This document shows positions 35,887 through 44,748 of a DNA stretch of 64,000 bases, one piece after another (position 1 is the first letter of the stretch; every line of letters starts with the position of its first letter). Made by a program: the position numbers and the translations under genes. The notes beneath the pieces are model-generated. The model worked only from the letters and a program-made list of their open reading frames with translations, was not told where the DNA came from and did no database searches. Source of the stretch: Symplocastrum torsivum CPER-KK1 (GTDB lineage: Bacteria; Cyanobacteriota; Cyanobacteriia; Cyanobacteriales; Coleofasciculaceae); contig JAHHIF010000037.1 in the NCBI GenBank assembly GCA_019358875.1, forward strand, positions 1 through 64,000, written 5' to 3'.

Positions 35887-36757
35887 GTTGCCAAAAGTAA
35901 TCTGCGATCGCGTTTTCTCCTACCACTTGGGCATCTTGAGGACTATCGAACAAGACTGAACGCTGTACTAACTGATTATTAAGGCGTCGCGCAACACGAC
36001 TCGGTATCCCGTGTCCGTAAACAATATGAGTTTGCCCTGCTAACACCACCACTTGATAGTCTGGATTGGCTCTAATAAATTGGGCAATTTTTTCTGCCAT
36101 TGTTTCATCCCACAACACCAGCGCTGTGAAAAACCGCTCAAAGCTGTTGCTGTTGCCCTGTCCTGCTTGATGATGCAATTGGTAGCTTCCCTCTGCCATT
36201 TTTCGATATTCAGCGTTATCTGTCCGAATTTCTGAAAAGGGTGGGATATGCCGACGTTCAGCAATTGTTAGGCTTTCTAACCCACTACGAGCAACTTTTC
36301 GTGTCACCTCTGTCGGTGTATTCAAGGCTAAGACAGGCAGTTGATGAGTTTTAGCGAAGCGAAGTATCGGTGCATAGTACTCCCAAGGGAAACCCCAACG
36401 ATTGTCATACTCAGTTTGCTCAACTAACTGAGCTTCTGTAATTTTCCCTGCTAAGTATTGGTCAAGAATGTCCTGGTAGGGACGCTGAAACATCTCCATT
36501 GCAACGGCGATTTTTTGATTCTGCTGGTGGAGTGCTTGCAGGATTTCTAGTTGCGCTTGATGGTCTTCGGCGCGATTATGTGTTTCTCCCAGGTAAACAA
36601 CATCAGCTTGCCCAAGTTCCTGCAATATCTGTTGTTGAGTAAGTTGTTGCTGTTCTTGCAGGGGAGATGTTGGTATTTGGGCATAAGTTGGAGTGGTACA
36701 GAGAAAGAAAATTCCTAACGACCATGCGTAAAGTTTAGTAATTTGGCGTTTTTTCAT
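35873..36757 (-). CDS. ChaN-family haem-binding protein (DUF399)
   Basis: A 294-aa exported protein. The signal peptide is KLYAWSLGIFFLCTTPTYAQ near the N-terminus. The ChaN core follows: ADVVYLGETHNRAEDHQAQL, VAMEMFQRPYQDILDQYLAG, WEYYAPILRFAKTHQLPVLALN, and VVVLAGQTHIVYGHGIPSRV near the end. ChaN-like proteins bind haem in iron uptake in some bacteria; its role in cyanobacteria is unclear. The lipobox seen in some homologues is absent here (cleavage looks like AQ-I). Convergent overlap with the dehydrogenase gene. Confidence 0.87.
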   Translation of the reverse strand: MKKRQITKLYAWSLGIFFLCTTPTYAQIPTSPLQEQQQLTQQQILQELGQADVVYLGETHNRAEDHQAQLEILQALHQQNQKIAVAMEMFQRPYQDILDQYLAGKITEAQLVEQTEYDNRWGFPWEYYAPILRFAKTHQLPVLALNTPTEVTRKVARSGLESLTIAERRHIPPFSEIRTDNAEYRKMAEGSYQLHHQAGQGNSNSFERFFTALVLWDETMAEKIAQFIRANPDYQVVVLAGQTHIVYGHGIPSRVARRLNNQLVQRSVLFDSPQDAQVVGENAIADYFWQPIQQ

Positions 36758-36836
36758 AACATTTGCACAGCGTTGGCACAGTTCACCTTAGGCAACAGTT
36801 TACAGAAGTACTTACTGAGGTAAATCGCGTTTGCAA

Positions 36837-37499
36837 CTAACTTGGAGATGATACGGTCTTATCATCAGCCACTAAAACTGGCTCCGAGAGTGCAGCGGCA
36901 ACAGCTTTGAGACATCGCTCATCGGTTAGCATCCAAGCATGGAGGCGAGCAGGCACTATCACTTCTTTACCCACTGGCATCTGAGAACTCTTCGCTGGGA
37001 CAATTATCAAATCATAAGGTGTCCACATCACAGTGAAGTTCAGCCGTTCCAGCATTATTGAGGCATCCCGATTCAAATCCCGTAGAAACTCACTATCTGG
37101 ACGCATCTGAATACAGCCAGGACGCCAAGAGAGGTGAGCGGCTAAGGTGCCATGATTGGGCGCAGAGATGCTGATGTAGCGCTGCACTCGGTCGATACCA
37201 CCCAACCGTTGAATGTAGTAGCGTGAGACAATGCCCCCCATACTGAAGCCAATGACATCTATCGATTGCTTGGGGTCAAAGGTCTTAGCTACATAATCAG
37301 CTACTTGTGCCGCTAACTGGTCAAGACTAAGGTCACCGTTGTTCGGTATCAAATTGAAGCTATGTACCGACCACCCTTGGGCGCTCAGGTAGGTAGCCAT
37401 ACCCTGAAAAACGGCGATTGTGTCGGTAATGCCGTGAATCAACAATACAGGATTGCGATCGCGAAGTTTGGGCGTAGCGTAATCACTTGCAATTTTCAT
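36837..37499 (-). CDS. Lipase/esterase, alpha/beta-hydrolase
   Basis: A 220-aa hydrolase from ATG 37499 (MKIASDYATPKL). It has the oxyanion segment NPVLLIHGITDTIAVF, the nucleophile elbow VIGFSMGGIVSRYYIQRLGG (GxSxG) and SAPNHGTLAAHLS, all typical of triacylglycerol lipase-like hydrolases. The Asp is likely in WTPYDLIIVP and the His in PARLHAWMLTDE. No signal peptide, so it is cytoplasmic. An in-frame TTG two codons earlier is a less likely start. The substrate is unknown. Confidence 0.85.
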   Translation of the reverse strand: MKIASDYATPKLRDRNPVLLIHGITDTIAVFQGMATYLSAQGWSVHSFNLIPNNGDLSLDQLAAQVADYVAKTFDPKQSIDVIGFSMGGIVSRYYIQRLGGIDRVQRYISISAPNHGTLAAHLSWRPGCIQMRPDSEFLRDLNRDASIMLERLNFTVMWTPYDLIIVPAKSSQMPVGKEVIVPARLHAWMLTDERCLKAVAAALSEPVLVADDKTVSSPS

Positions 37500-37899
37500 A
37501 GTCAATCGAATAACTTACCTAACCTCAGCTTAGTCAGCCCCATACCCTAAGCGATCGCTACTGTGGTACACCCAGTGAGAGTGTCCCAATCTGTACAGGA
37601 AACATGAGATGATTGTAAATATAGATAAATTCCCTTGTGACCTTGACTAAGCAGAAGTTGAGCATTTATACCGTTTAGAGACAGACTGTAAAGTTTTGTG
37701 GAGAAGCTAAGGTGAATCTTGCACTGGGTCGCCGTAAAAATTCATAATTCAATCTGGCAGGAACTTTCGGGCAAACTTCATCTAAAAAGTCGTCACTTGA
37801 GCCAAGCCGCGCTAATAACCTTTTGTATCAAAGTTGGAATAGTCGGCTCTCATCTTTGGCAACACCATTAAATTCATCTAAAGCCAGGAGTATTGGTAA
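37500..37899. other. Intergenic region
   Basis: 400 bases between divergent genes. A HIP1-like GCGATCGC at about 37551, otherwise AT-rich sequence with no ORF above 60 codons that looks coding, and no stable hairpin seen. Confidence 0.45.
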
Positions 37900-38457
37900 A
37901 TGTTCGGTTTTATCAAAAAGTTGTTCAGTGGAATTGCCGCCTTCTTCGGTGGGCTTATCGGTGGCAAAAAATCTCAAGATAATACGTCAACTGCTCCCAA
38001 GCCTAAAAAATCAAAAGGATTTTACCTAGAGCTAGACGAAATTGACAATGCTAAGGCAGTAGTTCAAGAGAAGATAGCAGAACCGCTGAAAGCCGCAGCG
38101 GGGACTGTAGCCGAAAAGCTAGAATCTGCAAAGGAAACCGTAGGTGTAGCCGTGGCAGATCGGCCCAAAACCGAACCATCGCCAGAAGCCAAGAAGCCAG
38201 AAGCCAAGAAGCCAGAAGCAAAAGCCCAAAAGCCCGATCCCGGCAAGGTTGCCGTCCCATCCAAGAACGAGACAGTAAAAGTTGAAGCTCAGCCAAACCC
38301 ACCAGCCCCATCCACAAATGGCAAAGTTGAACCTCAAGCTGAACAAACTTTTGCTCCCAACTACTTAATGCCGACAGCTAGTCAGAGTCGCCGTCGTCCT
38401 GGGCCAAGCCTTGATATGTTCCGTGATATGGCGCGTCAGGTGAAAACGCCTGGTTAA
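37900..38457 (+). CDS. Hypothetical protein with amphipathic N-terminus and PEAKK repeats
   Basis: A 185-aa basic, low-complexity protein. The N-terminus MFGFIKKLFSGIAAFFGGLI is amphipathic or membrane-associating. A helical part (about residues 45-85: DNAKAVVQEKIAEPLKAAAG) follows, then a Pro/Glu/Lys linker with the unit PEAKK repeated three times (residues about 95-110). It ends with a conserved-looking FAPNYLMPTASQSRRRPGPS. It resembles short conserved cyanobacterial hypotheticals of unknown function. The stop is 6 bases from the convergent TPR gene. Confidence 0.75.
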   Translation: MFGFIKKLFSGIAAFFGGLIGGKKSQDNTSTAPKPKKSKGFYLELDEIDNAKAVVQEKIAEPLKAAAGTVAEKLESAKETVGVAVADRPKTEPSPEAKKPEAKKPEAKAQKPDPGKVAVPSKNETVKVEAQPNPPAPSTNGKVEPQAEQTFAPNYLMPTASQSRRRPGPSLDMFRDMARQVKTPG

Positions 38458-38463
38458 GCGCTT

Positions 38464-39618
38464 TTATTGCCCAGAGGCATTTTTGAGGAAAACTAATCCG
38501 CTATACAACTGAAATGCTGGGTCCCAAGGCGTTTCTTTACGTCGAAATAAGTCGATGTGAGAGGTCAAGTGTCCCAGCATTTCTTTGTAATCGATGGCTG
38601 TTTCGGCAAAGGTTGTGAAATCTGAGCAGACTGGTACCTGAGGCAGTGATTGGTTGAGGAAAGCTAGCAAGTTGTTCCAGCTTCTTCTAGTCGTTGTTTG
38701 GTGCAAGGAAGATACGTCTGGTTTAGGGTGCTGAATATTTGGCTGAATTTGGGAAAGAGGAATTCCCTGCTGAAATTGATAATTGCGATCGCCTAATCGC
38801 AAAATAGTACGACGCTCAGGTAAATGTAGGTCACAAAACTGCACATAATCGAGAGTTTGAGTTTTGCGTTGTAGATTGCGGCGTGCGTCCAAATCTACAA
38901 CTTCGTCAAATAGAGGCAAAAGCCCTTCTACTCTTTGGGTCACTTCTGACCACTTGAAGGCAAGCGTTCCTAACTGTCCGTCTGCATTTTTGCAAACAAC
39001 TGTAGCTTGAGACGAACGATTGTTGGACGTTCCTAACGTTGTCCCTGCTTCACTACTAGAAAAATAATTGACGTTAAAGACGTTAATTTCTTGGATACCA
39101 CGTAGAGTTCCTGAAAAGCAGGGAATCTCCGCTTGTCGCAGCGATGAAACATAAAATTGCAGTTCTCCTACAGGACCAACGCGATACAGACGCCAGCCTC
39201 GTGTTGGAAGTTGTAGCCTTGCGGTGTAAGCATCTATCTGCATAATCCGAGCAAGCTTCTGGGCAGCTGCCTGTTTCACTTCAGCAGCGATGGGTTCTAG
39301 GATTAAAAGCCCTAATTCTGTACTATCGGGGTTAGCCGTCGCCTGAGCAAGTGCTTGCTGTCGTTGCTCTTTTTCCCTTCTTTCTATGCGTCCTAGTCCC
39401 TGACGCGCTTGCGTCATAATCTTAGGGTTCGTTGTACCTTGGAGTAACTGACGGTAGACTGTTTCAGCCGATTCCGGCTTACCTGTCTCTTCATGCAGTC
39501 GTCCAACATAAAGCCGTACCCAAGGGTTTTTCGGTTCCTGCTTTACTAGCTGTTTGAGTAATCGGGTAGCTGTTCGATAATCTTTTCGCTCAAAGGCATC
39601 AGCAACTTGGTCAATCAT
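38464..39618 (-). CDS. Tetratricopeptide-repeat protein, 384 aa
   Basis: The N-terminal 75 residues hold two TPR units (DAFERKDYRTATRLLKQLVK and PWVRLYVGRLHEETGKPESA). A charged helix follows, then a large unrecognised domain (about residues 100-380) with AYTARLQLPTRGWRLYRVGP, ETFKWSEVTQ-like FKWSEVTQRVEGLLPLFDEV and the ending PWDPAFQLYSGLVFLKNASG. The last part recurs in cyanobacterial conserved proteins, but I cannot name it. No signal peptide. It lies 79 bases downstream of the rsmE start on the same strand only in reverse order (rsmE follows it), so they may share a transcript. Confidence 0.78.
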   Translation of the reverse strand: MIDQVADAFERKDYRTATRLLKQLVKQEPKNPWVRLYVGRLHEETGKPESAETVYRQLLQGTTNPKIMTQARQGLGRIERREKEQRQQALAQATANPDSTELGLLILEPIAAEVKQAAAQKLARIMQIDAYTARLQLPTRGWRLYRVGPVGELQFYVSSLRQAEIPCFSGTLRGIQEINVFNVNYFSSSEAGTTLGTSNNRSSQATVVCKNADGQLGTLAFKWSEVTQRVEGLLPLFDEVVDLDARRNLQRKTQTLDYVQFCDLHLPERRTILRLGDRNYQFQQGIPLSQIQPNIQHPKPDVSSLHQTTTRRSWNNLLAFLNQSLPQVPVCSDFTTFAETAIDYKEMLGHLTSHIDLFRRKETPWDPAFQLYSGLVFLKNASGQ

Positions 39619-39697
39619 GATGGCAGGGAATTGGGAATTGGGAGTGGCGGAAATTCACACTAAGGGTAGCTTAGCTGAGGAATCTTCCTGAATATTT

Positions 39698-40453
39698 CTA
39701 CTCTAAAACTGAAGCGACAAGAGATAGAGCAACGATTGGAGCTGTTACAGCTCTTAAGACGCGGCATCCTAAGGAAACAGGTTGAAATCCGGCAGCAGTG
39801 GCTTTATCTACCTCGGTAGTTGTCCAGCCCCCTTCTGGTCCAGTCGCAATGACAACGGAGGGAAGTTGAGGGGTAGAAGCCTGAGCTGTTTTAAGTTGTA
39901 TTCTTATGTCTTGTAAGCAACTGAGGAGATGAGGAGGATTGCCACGAGCGACGCAAATATAGCGGTAGGTGTGTGGAGTGTCAGCTAGCTGAAGGCTAGT
40001 AGCAAAGTCAACAGGATCGAGGATTGTTGGTACAACTTGACGCTCGGATTGTTCAGCGGCTTCTTGGGTAAGGCGTCGCCAGCGTTCAACTTTTTGGGGA
40101 CTGGGATTGAGCCGTGTGCGATCGCTTTTCAACGGGATGATCGCCGTAACTCCCAACTCGGTTGCCTGATACACCACCTCGTCAAATCCGCTACTTTTGG
40201 GCATTGCTGCCATTAACGTCACCGCAAAAGGCAGCTCAGTTTGAACAGATAGAGATTCAATAATTCTAGCTTGCGTGAGGTTGGCTTCTAACTCGCTTAA
40301 CAACCAACTGCCTTGTCCATCCATTGCAATAAAGCGATCGCCATTACCCAGCCGTAGTACTCGACCCAGATAATGCTGTTGCGCGTCAGTTAAAAGAATC
40401 TGCTGGTTTATTCGTTGTTCTAGTGCAATAACCAACCGTTGTAACTGAGCCAA
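39698..40453 (-). CDS. rsmE: 16S rRNA (uracil1498-N3)-methyltransferase
   Basis: A 251-aa SPOUT methyltransferase. The N-terminal PUA-like part is QQHYLGRVLRLGNGDRFIAMDGQG. The knot part has KSDRTRLNPSPQKVERWRRL, EAAEQSERQVVPTI and the SAM-binding signature ATGPEGGWTTTEVDKATAAG with LGCRVLRAVTAPI. It methylates U1498 of 16S rRNA in the ribosomal decoding region. Length and motif order are standard. Confidence 0.95.
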   Translation of the reverse strand: MAQLQRLVIALEQRINQQILLTDAQQHYLGRVLRLGNGDRFIAMDGQGSWLLSELEANLTQARIIESLSVQTELPFAVTLMAAMPKSSGFDEVVYQATELGVTAIIPLKSDRTRLNPSPQKVERWRRLTQEAAEQSERQVVPTILDPVDFATSLQLADTPHTYRYICVARGNPPHLLSCLQDIRIQLKTAQASTPQLPSVVIATGPEGGWTTTEVDKATAAGFQPVSLGCRVLRAVTAPIVALSLVASVLE

Positions 40454-40563
40454 TTAATATCTCCTGTTATCTAAACGTTCTCCTCAGAAACAGCAATGTT
40501 TCTTTTCACTCAATACTTAATTTTGCTTATAACAGTTTCCTGGAGAGATGAGGTACATCTCAG

Positions 40564-40634
40564 GTGTGTGAAATCTAGATAGAGCAAGGAAAACAAAAAA
40601 GCTGATAGCTGATAGCTGACCGCTTTCTGCTATA
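40564..40634. repeat. 70-bp repeat, copy A (3' of potC)
   Basis: Starts GTGTGTGAAA, includes AGAGCAAGG, then AGCTGATAGCTGATAGCTGA and CTTTCTGCTATA. A second copy in the same orientation is at 44673-44745. Each copy ends within about five bases of the stop of a minus-strand pot gene. Confidence 0.85.
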
Positions 40635-40639
40635 GCTAC

Positions 40640-41491
40640 TTACTTAAAACGTTTTTGTTCCGCCCGATAACGTATGGTTTCTGCAATGAAGGCAACTACC
40701 CCAGACCCTAGCATTAGCAGAACACTTAGGGCATTAATATCTGGTTTAACTCCTGTGCGGATACGGCTAAAGATTTCCATTGGGAGAGTTGTTGAACCCG
40801 TACCTGCTGTGAAGCTAGCAATGAGAAAGTCATCCATACTGAGAACGAAGGATAAAAGACAACCCGCAATAATCGCTGGCATCAATTCTGGCAACAGAAC
40901 TTTGATAAAGGCTTGTAGCGGAGTTGCGCCTAAATCAAGCGCTGCTTCTTCCAGGTGAGGGTCAAGACCAGAAATTCTTGAGGAGACGACAATTGCGATA
41001 TAAGCTAGACAAAAGACCACATGGGCAGCGACAATCGTCCACAAACTCAGGGGTGTACCAATAACAGCGAGGAAGACAAGCGTAGCAACCGCGATTGCAA
41101 TATCAGGAATAATCAGCGGCAGGTAAGATACACCTCGATACAAGCTTTTGCCGGGAAATTGGTAGCGTGCTAAACCGACTGCCATCAGAGTTCCAATCAC
41201 AGCCGAAATCCCAACAGCGGCGAGAGCAACTATCAAACTATTTTGCAGTGACGTAAGAATCCGGGAGTCTCCCAGTAACCGCGTGTACCACTTGAGAGTA
41301 AATCCCTTCCAACCCGCGCTGTATGCCGAATTATTAAAGCTATAAAACGTCAGCACAAAGATGGGTAGATACATATAGAAGAACATCAGTACAGAAAAAA
41401 TCCCTTGCCAGGAGAAGCTGGGTTTGGATTTAGACTGCAAGATATCTCTGGGAATCTCCTCTTCCTGCTGATGCGAAAGTGTATCTTTCAT
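40640..41491 (-). CDS. potC: Spermidine/putrescine ABC transporter permease PotC
   Basis: A 283-aa inner-membrane permease from ATG 41491 (MKDTLSHQQ). It has six helices and starts FMYLPIFVLTFYSFNNSAYS, typical of PotC. The ATPase-coupling EAA loop is EEAALDLGATPLQAFIKVLLPELMPAI. Together with potB, potD and potA it forms a complete type-I polyamine importer. A longer open frame to 41548 exists but its extra residues do not look like the family. It is separated from potB by a Uma2 gene on the plus strand, so it needs its own promoter or an antisense-crossing transcript. Confidence 0.9.
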   Translation of the reverse strand: MKDTLSHQQEEEIPRDILQSKSKPSFSWQGIFSVLMFFYMYLPIFVLTFYSFNNSAYSAGWKGFTLKWYTRLLGDSRILTSLQNSLIVALAAVGISAVIGTLMAVGLARYQFPGKSLYRGVSYLPLIIPDIAIAVATLVFLAVIGTPLSLWTIVAAHVVFCLAYIAIVVSSRISGLDPHLEEAALDLGATPLQAFIKVLLPELMPAIIAGCLLSFVLSMDDFLIASFTAGTGSTTLPMEIFSRIRTGVKPDINALSVLLMLGSGVVAFIAETIRYRAEQKRFK

Positions 41492-41601
41492 TGAGTCATA
41501 CCTATTGCCTTTAGGCATCGCGTCCCTTACTTGCTCAGTAGCTCTCAATTTACCGAATAAATGCTCATCGCTATAATTTTTTCATTAGTTTTGGGACTGT
41601 C

Positions 41602-42306
41602 ATGTTAGAGTACAACCCCCAGAGATACTTTCCTTCTTCCGAAGAGCTACCTGACTCTGATGATACGCCTGTGGATAATGAACTACAAGAATTGATTCCT
41701 GGTCTGTTGAAGGCAATACTGTTGATGCTGTGGGCAGAGCGCATGGATTGGTTCTTCGGCATAGATATGGGGATTTACTACGATGCCGATAAACCTGCAA
41801 TTGTACCCGATGGATTTTTGAGTCTGGGAGTAGAGCGGTTTTTTGATGAAGAACTGCGCTTAAGTTATCCGCTTTGGGAAGAGAATGTTGTCCCAATCCT
41901 GGTGTTAGAAGTGGTTTCCCAAAATTATCGGGGAGAATACAGCACCAAAAAGGAAGTGTATGCTTCTATGGGTGTGTTGTACTACGTGATTTATTCCTCC
42001 CGTCGTCGGAGAAAGCCCCGATTGGAAGTACATCGCTTGGTTGATGGTGCTTATGTGTTGCAACCAGAAAATCCAGTTTGGTTACCGGAAATTGGCTTAG
42101 GAATTGGGGCTGAACGGGGAACTTATGGAGGTGTAACGCGAGAGTGGCTTTATTGGTATGACGAACTATCTACACGGTTGCCGACACCGGAAGAACGTAC
42201 TAAGCAAGCCGAGCAACGCGCCCAACAAGCCGAGCAACGCGCCCGAAGGCTTGCAGAGCAATTGCGATCGCTTGGAGTCGATCCAGAGAATCTGGATCTT
42301 CCATAA
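41602..42306 (+). CDS. Uma2-family (DUF820) endonuclease-like protein
   Basis: A 234-aa protein of the Uma2 family, very abundant in cyanobacteria, with a PD-(D/E)XK-type restriction-endonuclease fold. The core shows KPAIVPDGFLSLGVE (acidic residue in PDGF), LVLEVVSQNYRGEYSTKKEVYASMGVLYYVIY (the ExxS...K part of the motif). The C-terminus is a coiled-coil tail of repeated QAEQRA units. Function in vivo is unknown. It is on the opposite strand inside the pot operon, so it probably inserted there. Confidence 0.88.
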   Translation: MLEYNPQRYFPSSEELPDSDDTPVDNELQELIPGLLKAILLMLWAERMDWFFGIDMGIYYDADKPAIVPDGFLSLGVERFFDEELRLSYPLWEENVVPILVLEVVSQNYRGEYSTKKEVYASMGVLYYVIYSSRRRRKPRLEVHRLVDGAYVLQPENPVWLPEIGLGIGAERGTYGGVTREWLYWYDELSTRLPTPEERTKQAEQRAQQAEQRARRLAEQLRSLGVDPENLDLP

Positions 42307-42340
42307 TGCTTCGCCCTTCAACGAGAAAAGTAGACGTGTT

Positions 42341-43279
42341 CTAACGCTGTGCTGCTTCCCGATCGCCATATTTAAGCAAAAGTGCGATCGCAACACTTAC
42401 GGCAAAAATTAACACCATACTCAAAGCTGAACCAAATCCCCAGTTTTGAGTTGCTCCCAAAAACTGGTTATAAATCAAACGTGCGCCTGTCATGCTGGAC
42501 GCACCACCTAGCAACTCTGGATCGACGAAATCTCCCAAACCACTAATAAATACCAACAATGAACCTGCTGCAATTCCTGGTAAAGTTTGCGGGACTGTCA
42601 CCTTCCAGAACGTCTGAACAGCATTCGCCCCTAAATCAGCAGAAGCTTCCAGCAGGCGCTTATCTAACTTTTCTAGAGAAGCATAAAGAATCAAAACCAT
42701 GTATGGCAGGTAACTGTAAGCCATACCAATTAACACCGCAGGACTACGATTTAATAACTCTAAAGCGGGTAATCCGATACTGGTTAACACAGTGTTGAGT
42801 ACCCCAGTCGGTCGCAGAATCGTAATCCAGGCATACGATCGCAACAGTGAGGAAGTCCACAAAGGCAAGATAAACCCCAACAGCAGCAAATTTTGCCAGC
42901 GCTTCGGTGCCATCTGTGCTATCCAGTAGGCGACAGGGAACCCCAGAAGCAGGCAAATTACCGTTGTGCCAATCGCAAACAAAAGCGATCGCCACATCAC
43001 TTGTAGATTAATCGGTTCAAATACCCGCAGATAGTTACCAATCCCAGACGGATTAACCACCATTCCTGGTCGGATATCGGGAACCAAACTCAGCTCAAAA
43101 ATCACCAGCGTTGGCAGCACCAGCAACAACGTTAACCAAAGACCCGCAGGTGAGAGCAAGATCAAGGGTTCCAACCACTGCCACCGAGGGCGTTTCGTCT
43201 CGTTCAGAACTGGCAGTTCAGCGACACTATCCGTTGTACTGGGATTCGGTAGAGAAGGAGGGGTGATGTTAGTAGACAC
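42341..43279 (-). CDS. potB: Spermidine/putrescine ABC transporter permease PotB
   Basis: A 312-aa inner-membrane permease with six helices. The N-terminal cytoplasmic tail is about 35 residues; then LILLSPAGLWLTLLLVLPTLVIFELSL. The EAA loop is LLEASADLGANAVQTFWKVTVPQTLPGI. The region GDFVDPELLGGASSMTGARL is typical of PotB. It partners PotC. potD lies 80 bases upstream on the same strand. Confidence 0.92.
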   Translation of the reverse strand: MSTNITPPSLPNPSTTDSVAELPVLNETKRPRWQWLEPLILLSPAGLWLTLLLVLPTLVIFELSLVPDIRPGMVVNPSGIGNYLRVFEPINLQVMWRSLLFAIGTTVICLLLGFPVAYWIAQMAPKRWQNLLLLGFILPLWTSSLLRSYAWITILRPTGVLNTVLTSIGLPALELLNRSPAVLIGMAYSYLPYMVLILYASLEKLDKRLLEASADLGANAVQTFWKVTVPQTLPGIAAGSLLVFISGLGDFVDPELLGGASSMTGARLIYNQFLGATQNWGFGSALSMVLIFAVSVAIALLLKYGDREAAQR

Positions 43280-43359
43280 AGGTAGTTTCTCTGAACTGGG
43301 GAATAAGGTTGCGCTGGTTCTAGAACACTAGAACAAGAATGCACATTAGACAAAGGCAA

Positions 43360-44487
43360 TTAGGCACTGGTCAGTCTCGTCCAATAGTTGTCATACACTT
43401 CAGTAATCTTTTCCTCAACAGGTGCAACACCTTCACAACGCTCTAATGCTGATTCTGACGGAAATAAGCTTTGATTTTCCTGGATTTCTGGAGGTAAAAG
43501 CTCAAATGCTTCTTGGTTCGGTGTCGCGAAGCTTAATCGTTCACAAATTTGAGCTGCAACATCGGGCTGTAACATGAAGTTAATCCAAGCATAGGCTCCC
43601 TCAACATTTGGAGCTGTTTTTGGAATCGCTAGCGTATCCATCCATACGGAAGAACCACTTTTAGGAAGTACATACCGCAAGTCTTCGTTTTCTTCCATGA
43701 TTTCATTGGCATCAGAGGAGTAGCACATCGCTACGATTAAATCTCCGCTCAACACTTGAGGTCGCCAAGCATCAGAAGTAAACGAGGCTAGATAAGGCTT
43801 CAACTCTACCAATTTTGTATAAGCCTGTTGAATCTCCTGAGGATTAGTTGAGTTATACGAATACCCCAACAATTTCAACACAGCACCCATGACTTCTCGG
43901 ACATCATTCAGTAACGACATTCGTCTTGATAGTTGTTCCCGGTATTGCCATAGGTAGCTCCAATCAACAGGTTCCGGTTTCAATTTTTGAGCGTTGTAAA
44001 CTAAACCTGTAGTTCCCCAACTTACGGGTACGCTGTGCCGATTTCCTGGATCATATTTAGGATTAAGAAACTTGGGAAATAGCTGCTCTAGACCAAGAAG
44101 GCGCGATGAATCAAGTTCAGCTAATAGCCCTTTATTCACCATCTCCCGCACCATATAGTCAGACGGGTAGATAATGCTGTAAGAACCACCACCTCCCGCT
44201 TGAAGTCGAGCCAGCATTGACTCGTTGGAGTCAAAAACATCAGCTACAGCCTTGATTCCTGTCTCCTTCTCAAAGCGGTTGAGCAAATCCTGATCGGTGT
44301 AGCCAGACCAAGTGTAGATGTACAACTCTGTGGAAGAACTGGAACGGCTAGCTGGTGGTCGTACATTAGCAAGCGTCCAGCCACATCCAGACAACGCAAT
44401 ACTACTTAGAGTTGCCGAGGCCGCTACCTGTAAGAACTGACGCCGTGTGGAATGTCTTAGGGATGTCCGTCGATCTGTGGGAGGCAC
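43360..44487 (-). CDS. potD: Polyamine-binding lipoprotein PotD, Tat-exported
   Basis: A 375-aa extracytoplasmic binding protein. The N-terminus has a twin-arginine signal (STRRQFLQVAASATLSSIAL) ending in lipobox ALSGC, so it is a Tat-exported lipoprotein. The mature part has ELYIYTWSGYTDQDLLNRFE, KETGIKAVADVFDSNESMLAR, and YAWINFMLQPDVAAQICERLSFATPN, all characteristic of PotD/PotF. Acidic residues in the cleft bind the polyamine. potD lies between potA and potB. Confidence 0.92.
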   Translation of the reverse strand: MPPTDRRTSLRHSTRRQFLQVAASATLSSIALSGCGWTLANVRPPASRSSSSTELYIYTWSGYTDQDLLNRFEKETGIKAVADVFDSNESMLARLQAGGGGSYSIIYPSDYMVREMVNKGLLAELDSSRLLGLEQLFPKFLNPKYDPGNRHSVPVSWGTTGLVYNAQKLKPEPVDWSYLWQYREQLSRRMSLLNDVREVMGAVLKLLGYSYNSTNPQEIQQAYTKLVELKPYLASFTSDAWRPQVLSGDLIVAMCYSSDANEIMEENEDLRYVLPKSGSSVWMDTLAIPKTAPNVEGAYAWINFMLQPDVAAQICERLSFATPNQEAFELLPPEIQENQSLFPSESALERCEGVAPVEEKITEVYDNYWTRLTSA

Positions 44488-44672
44488 AATTGTCTAGTGA
44501 CTAAGGGTTAAGAAGGTCTACGTGTTAGAAAGCTTTGAAAAATAAATTATGTGATGTAGCAAAAGGCAGAAGGCTTATTACTAGTACATGGTCGCTTGGG
44601 TCGTTAAATTTGTCCTTACCTTTATGGCAACAGCTATATAGCGGTTTTCAGTTGGATTAGGTACAGAGGGAA

Positions 44673-44745
44673 GTGTGTGAAACAAAGAGACAGAGCAAGG
44701 ACAACAAAAAAGCTGATAGCTGATAGCTGACAGCTTTCTGCTATA
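44673..44745. repeat. 70-bp repeat, copy B (3' of potA)
   Basis: Same orientation and nearly the same sequence as copy A at 40564-40634: GTGTGTGAAAC, CAGAGCAAGG, then AGCTGATAGCTGATAGCTGA and CTTTCTGCTATA. The two copies bracket the potD-potB-potC part of the operon. Confidence 0.85.
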
Positions 44746-44748
44746 TGA

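Noticed and set aside
42180-42245. Tandem DNA repeat in the Uma2 gene
   Set aside because: It encodes the QAEQRA coiled-coil heptads usual at the C-terminus of Uma2 proteins.
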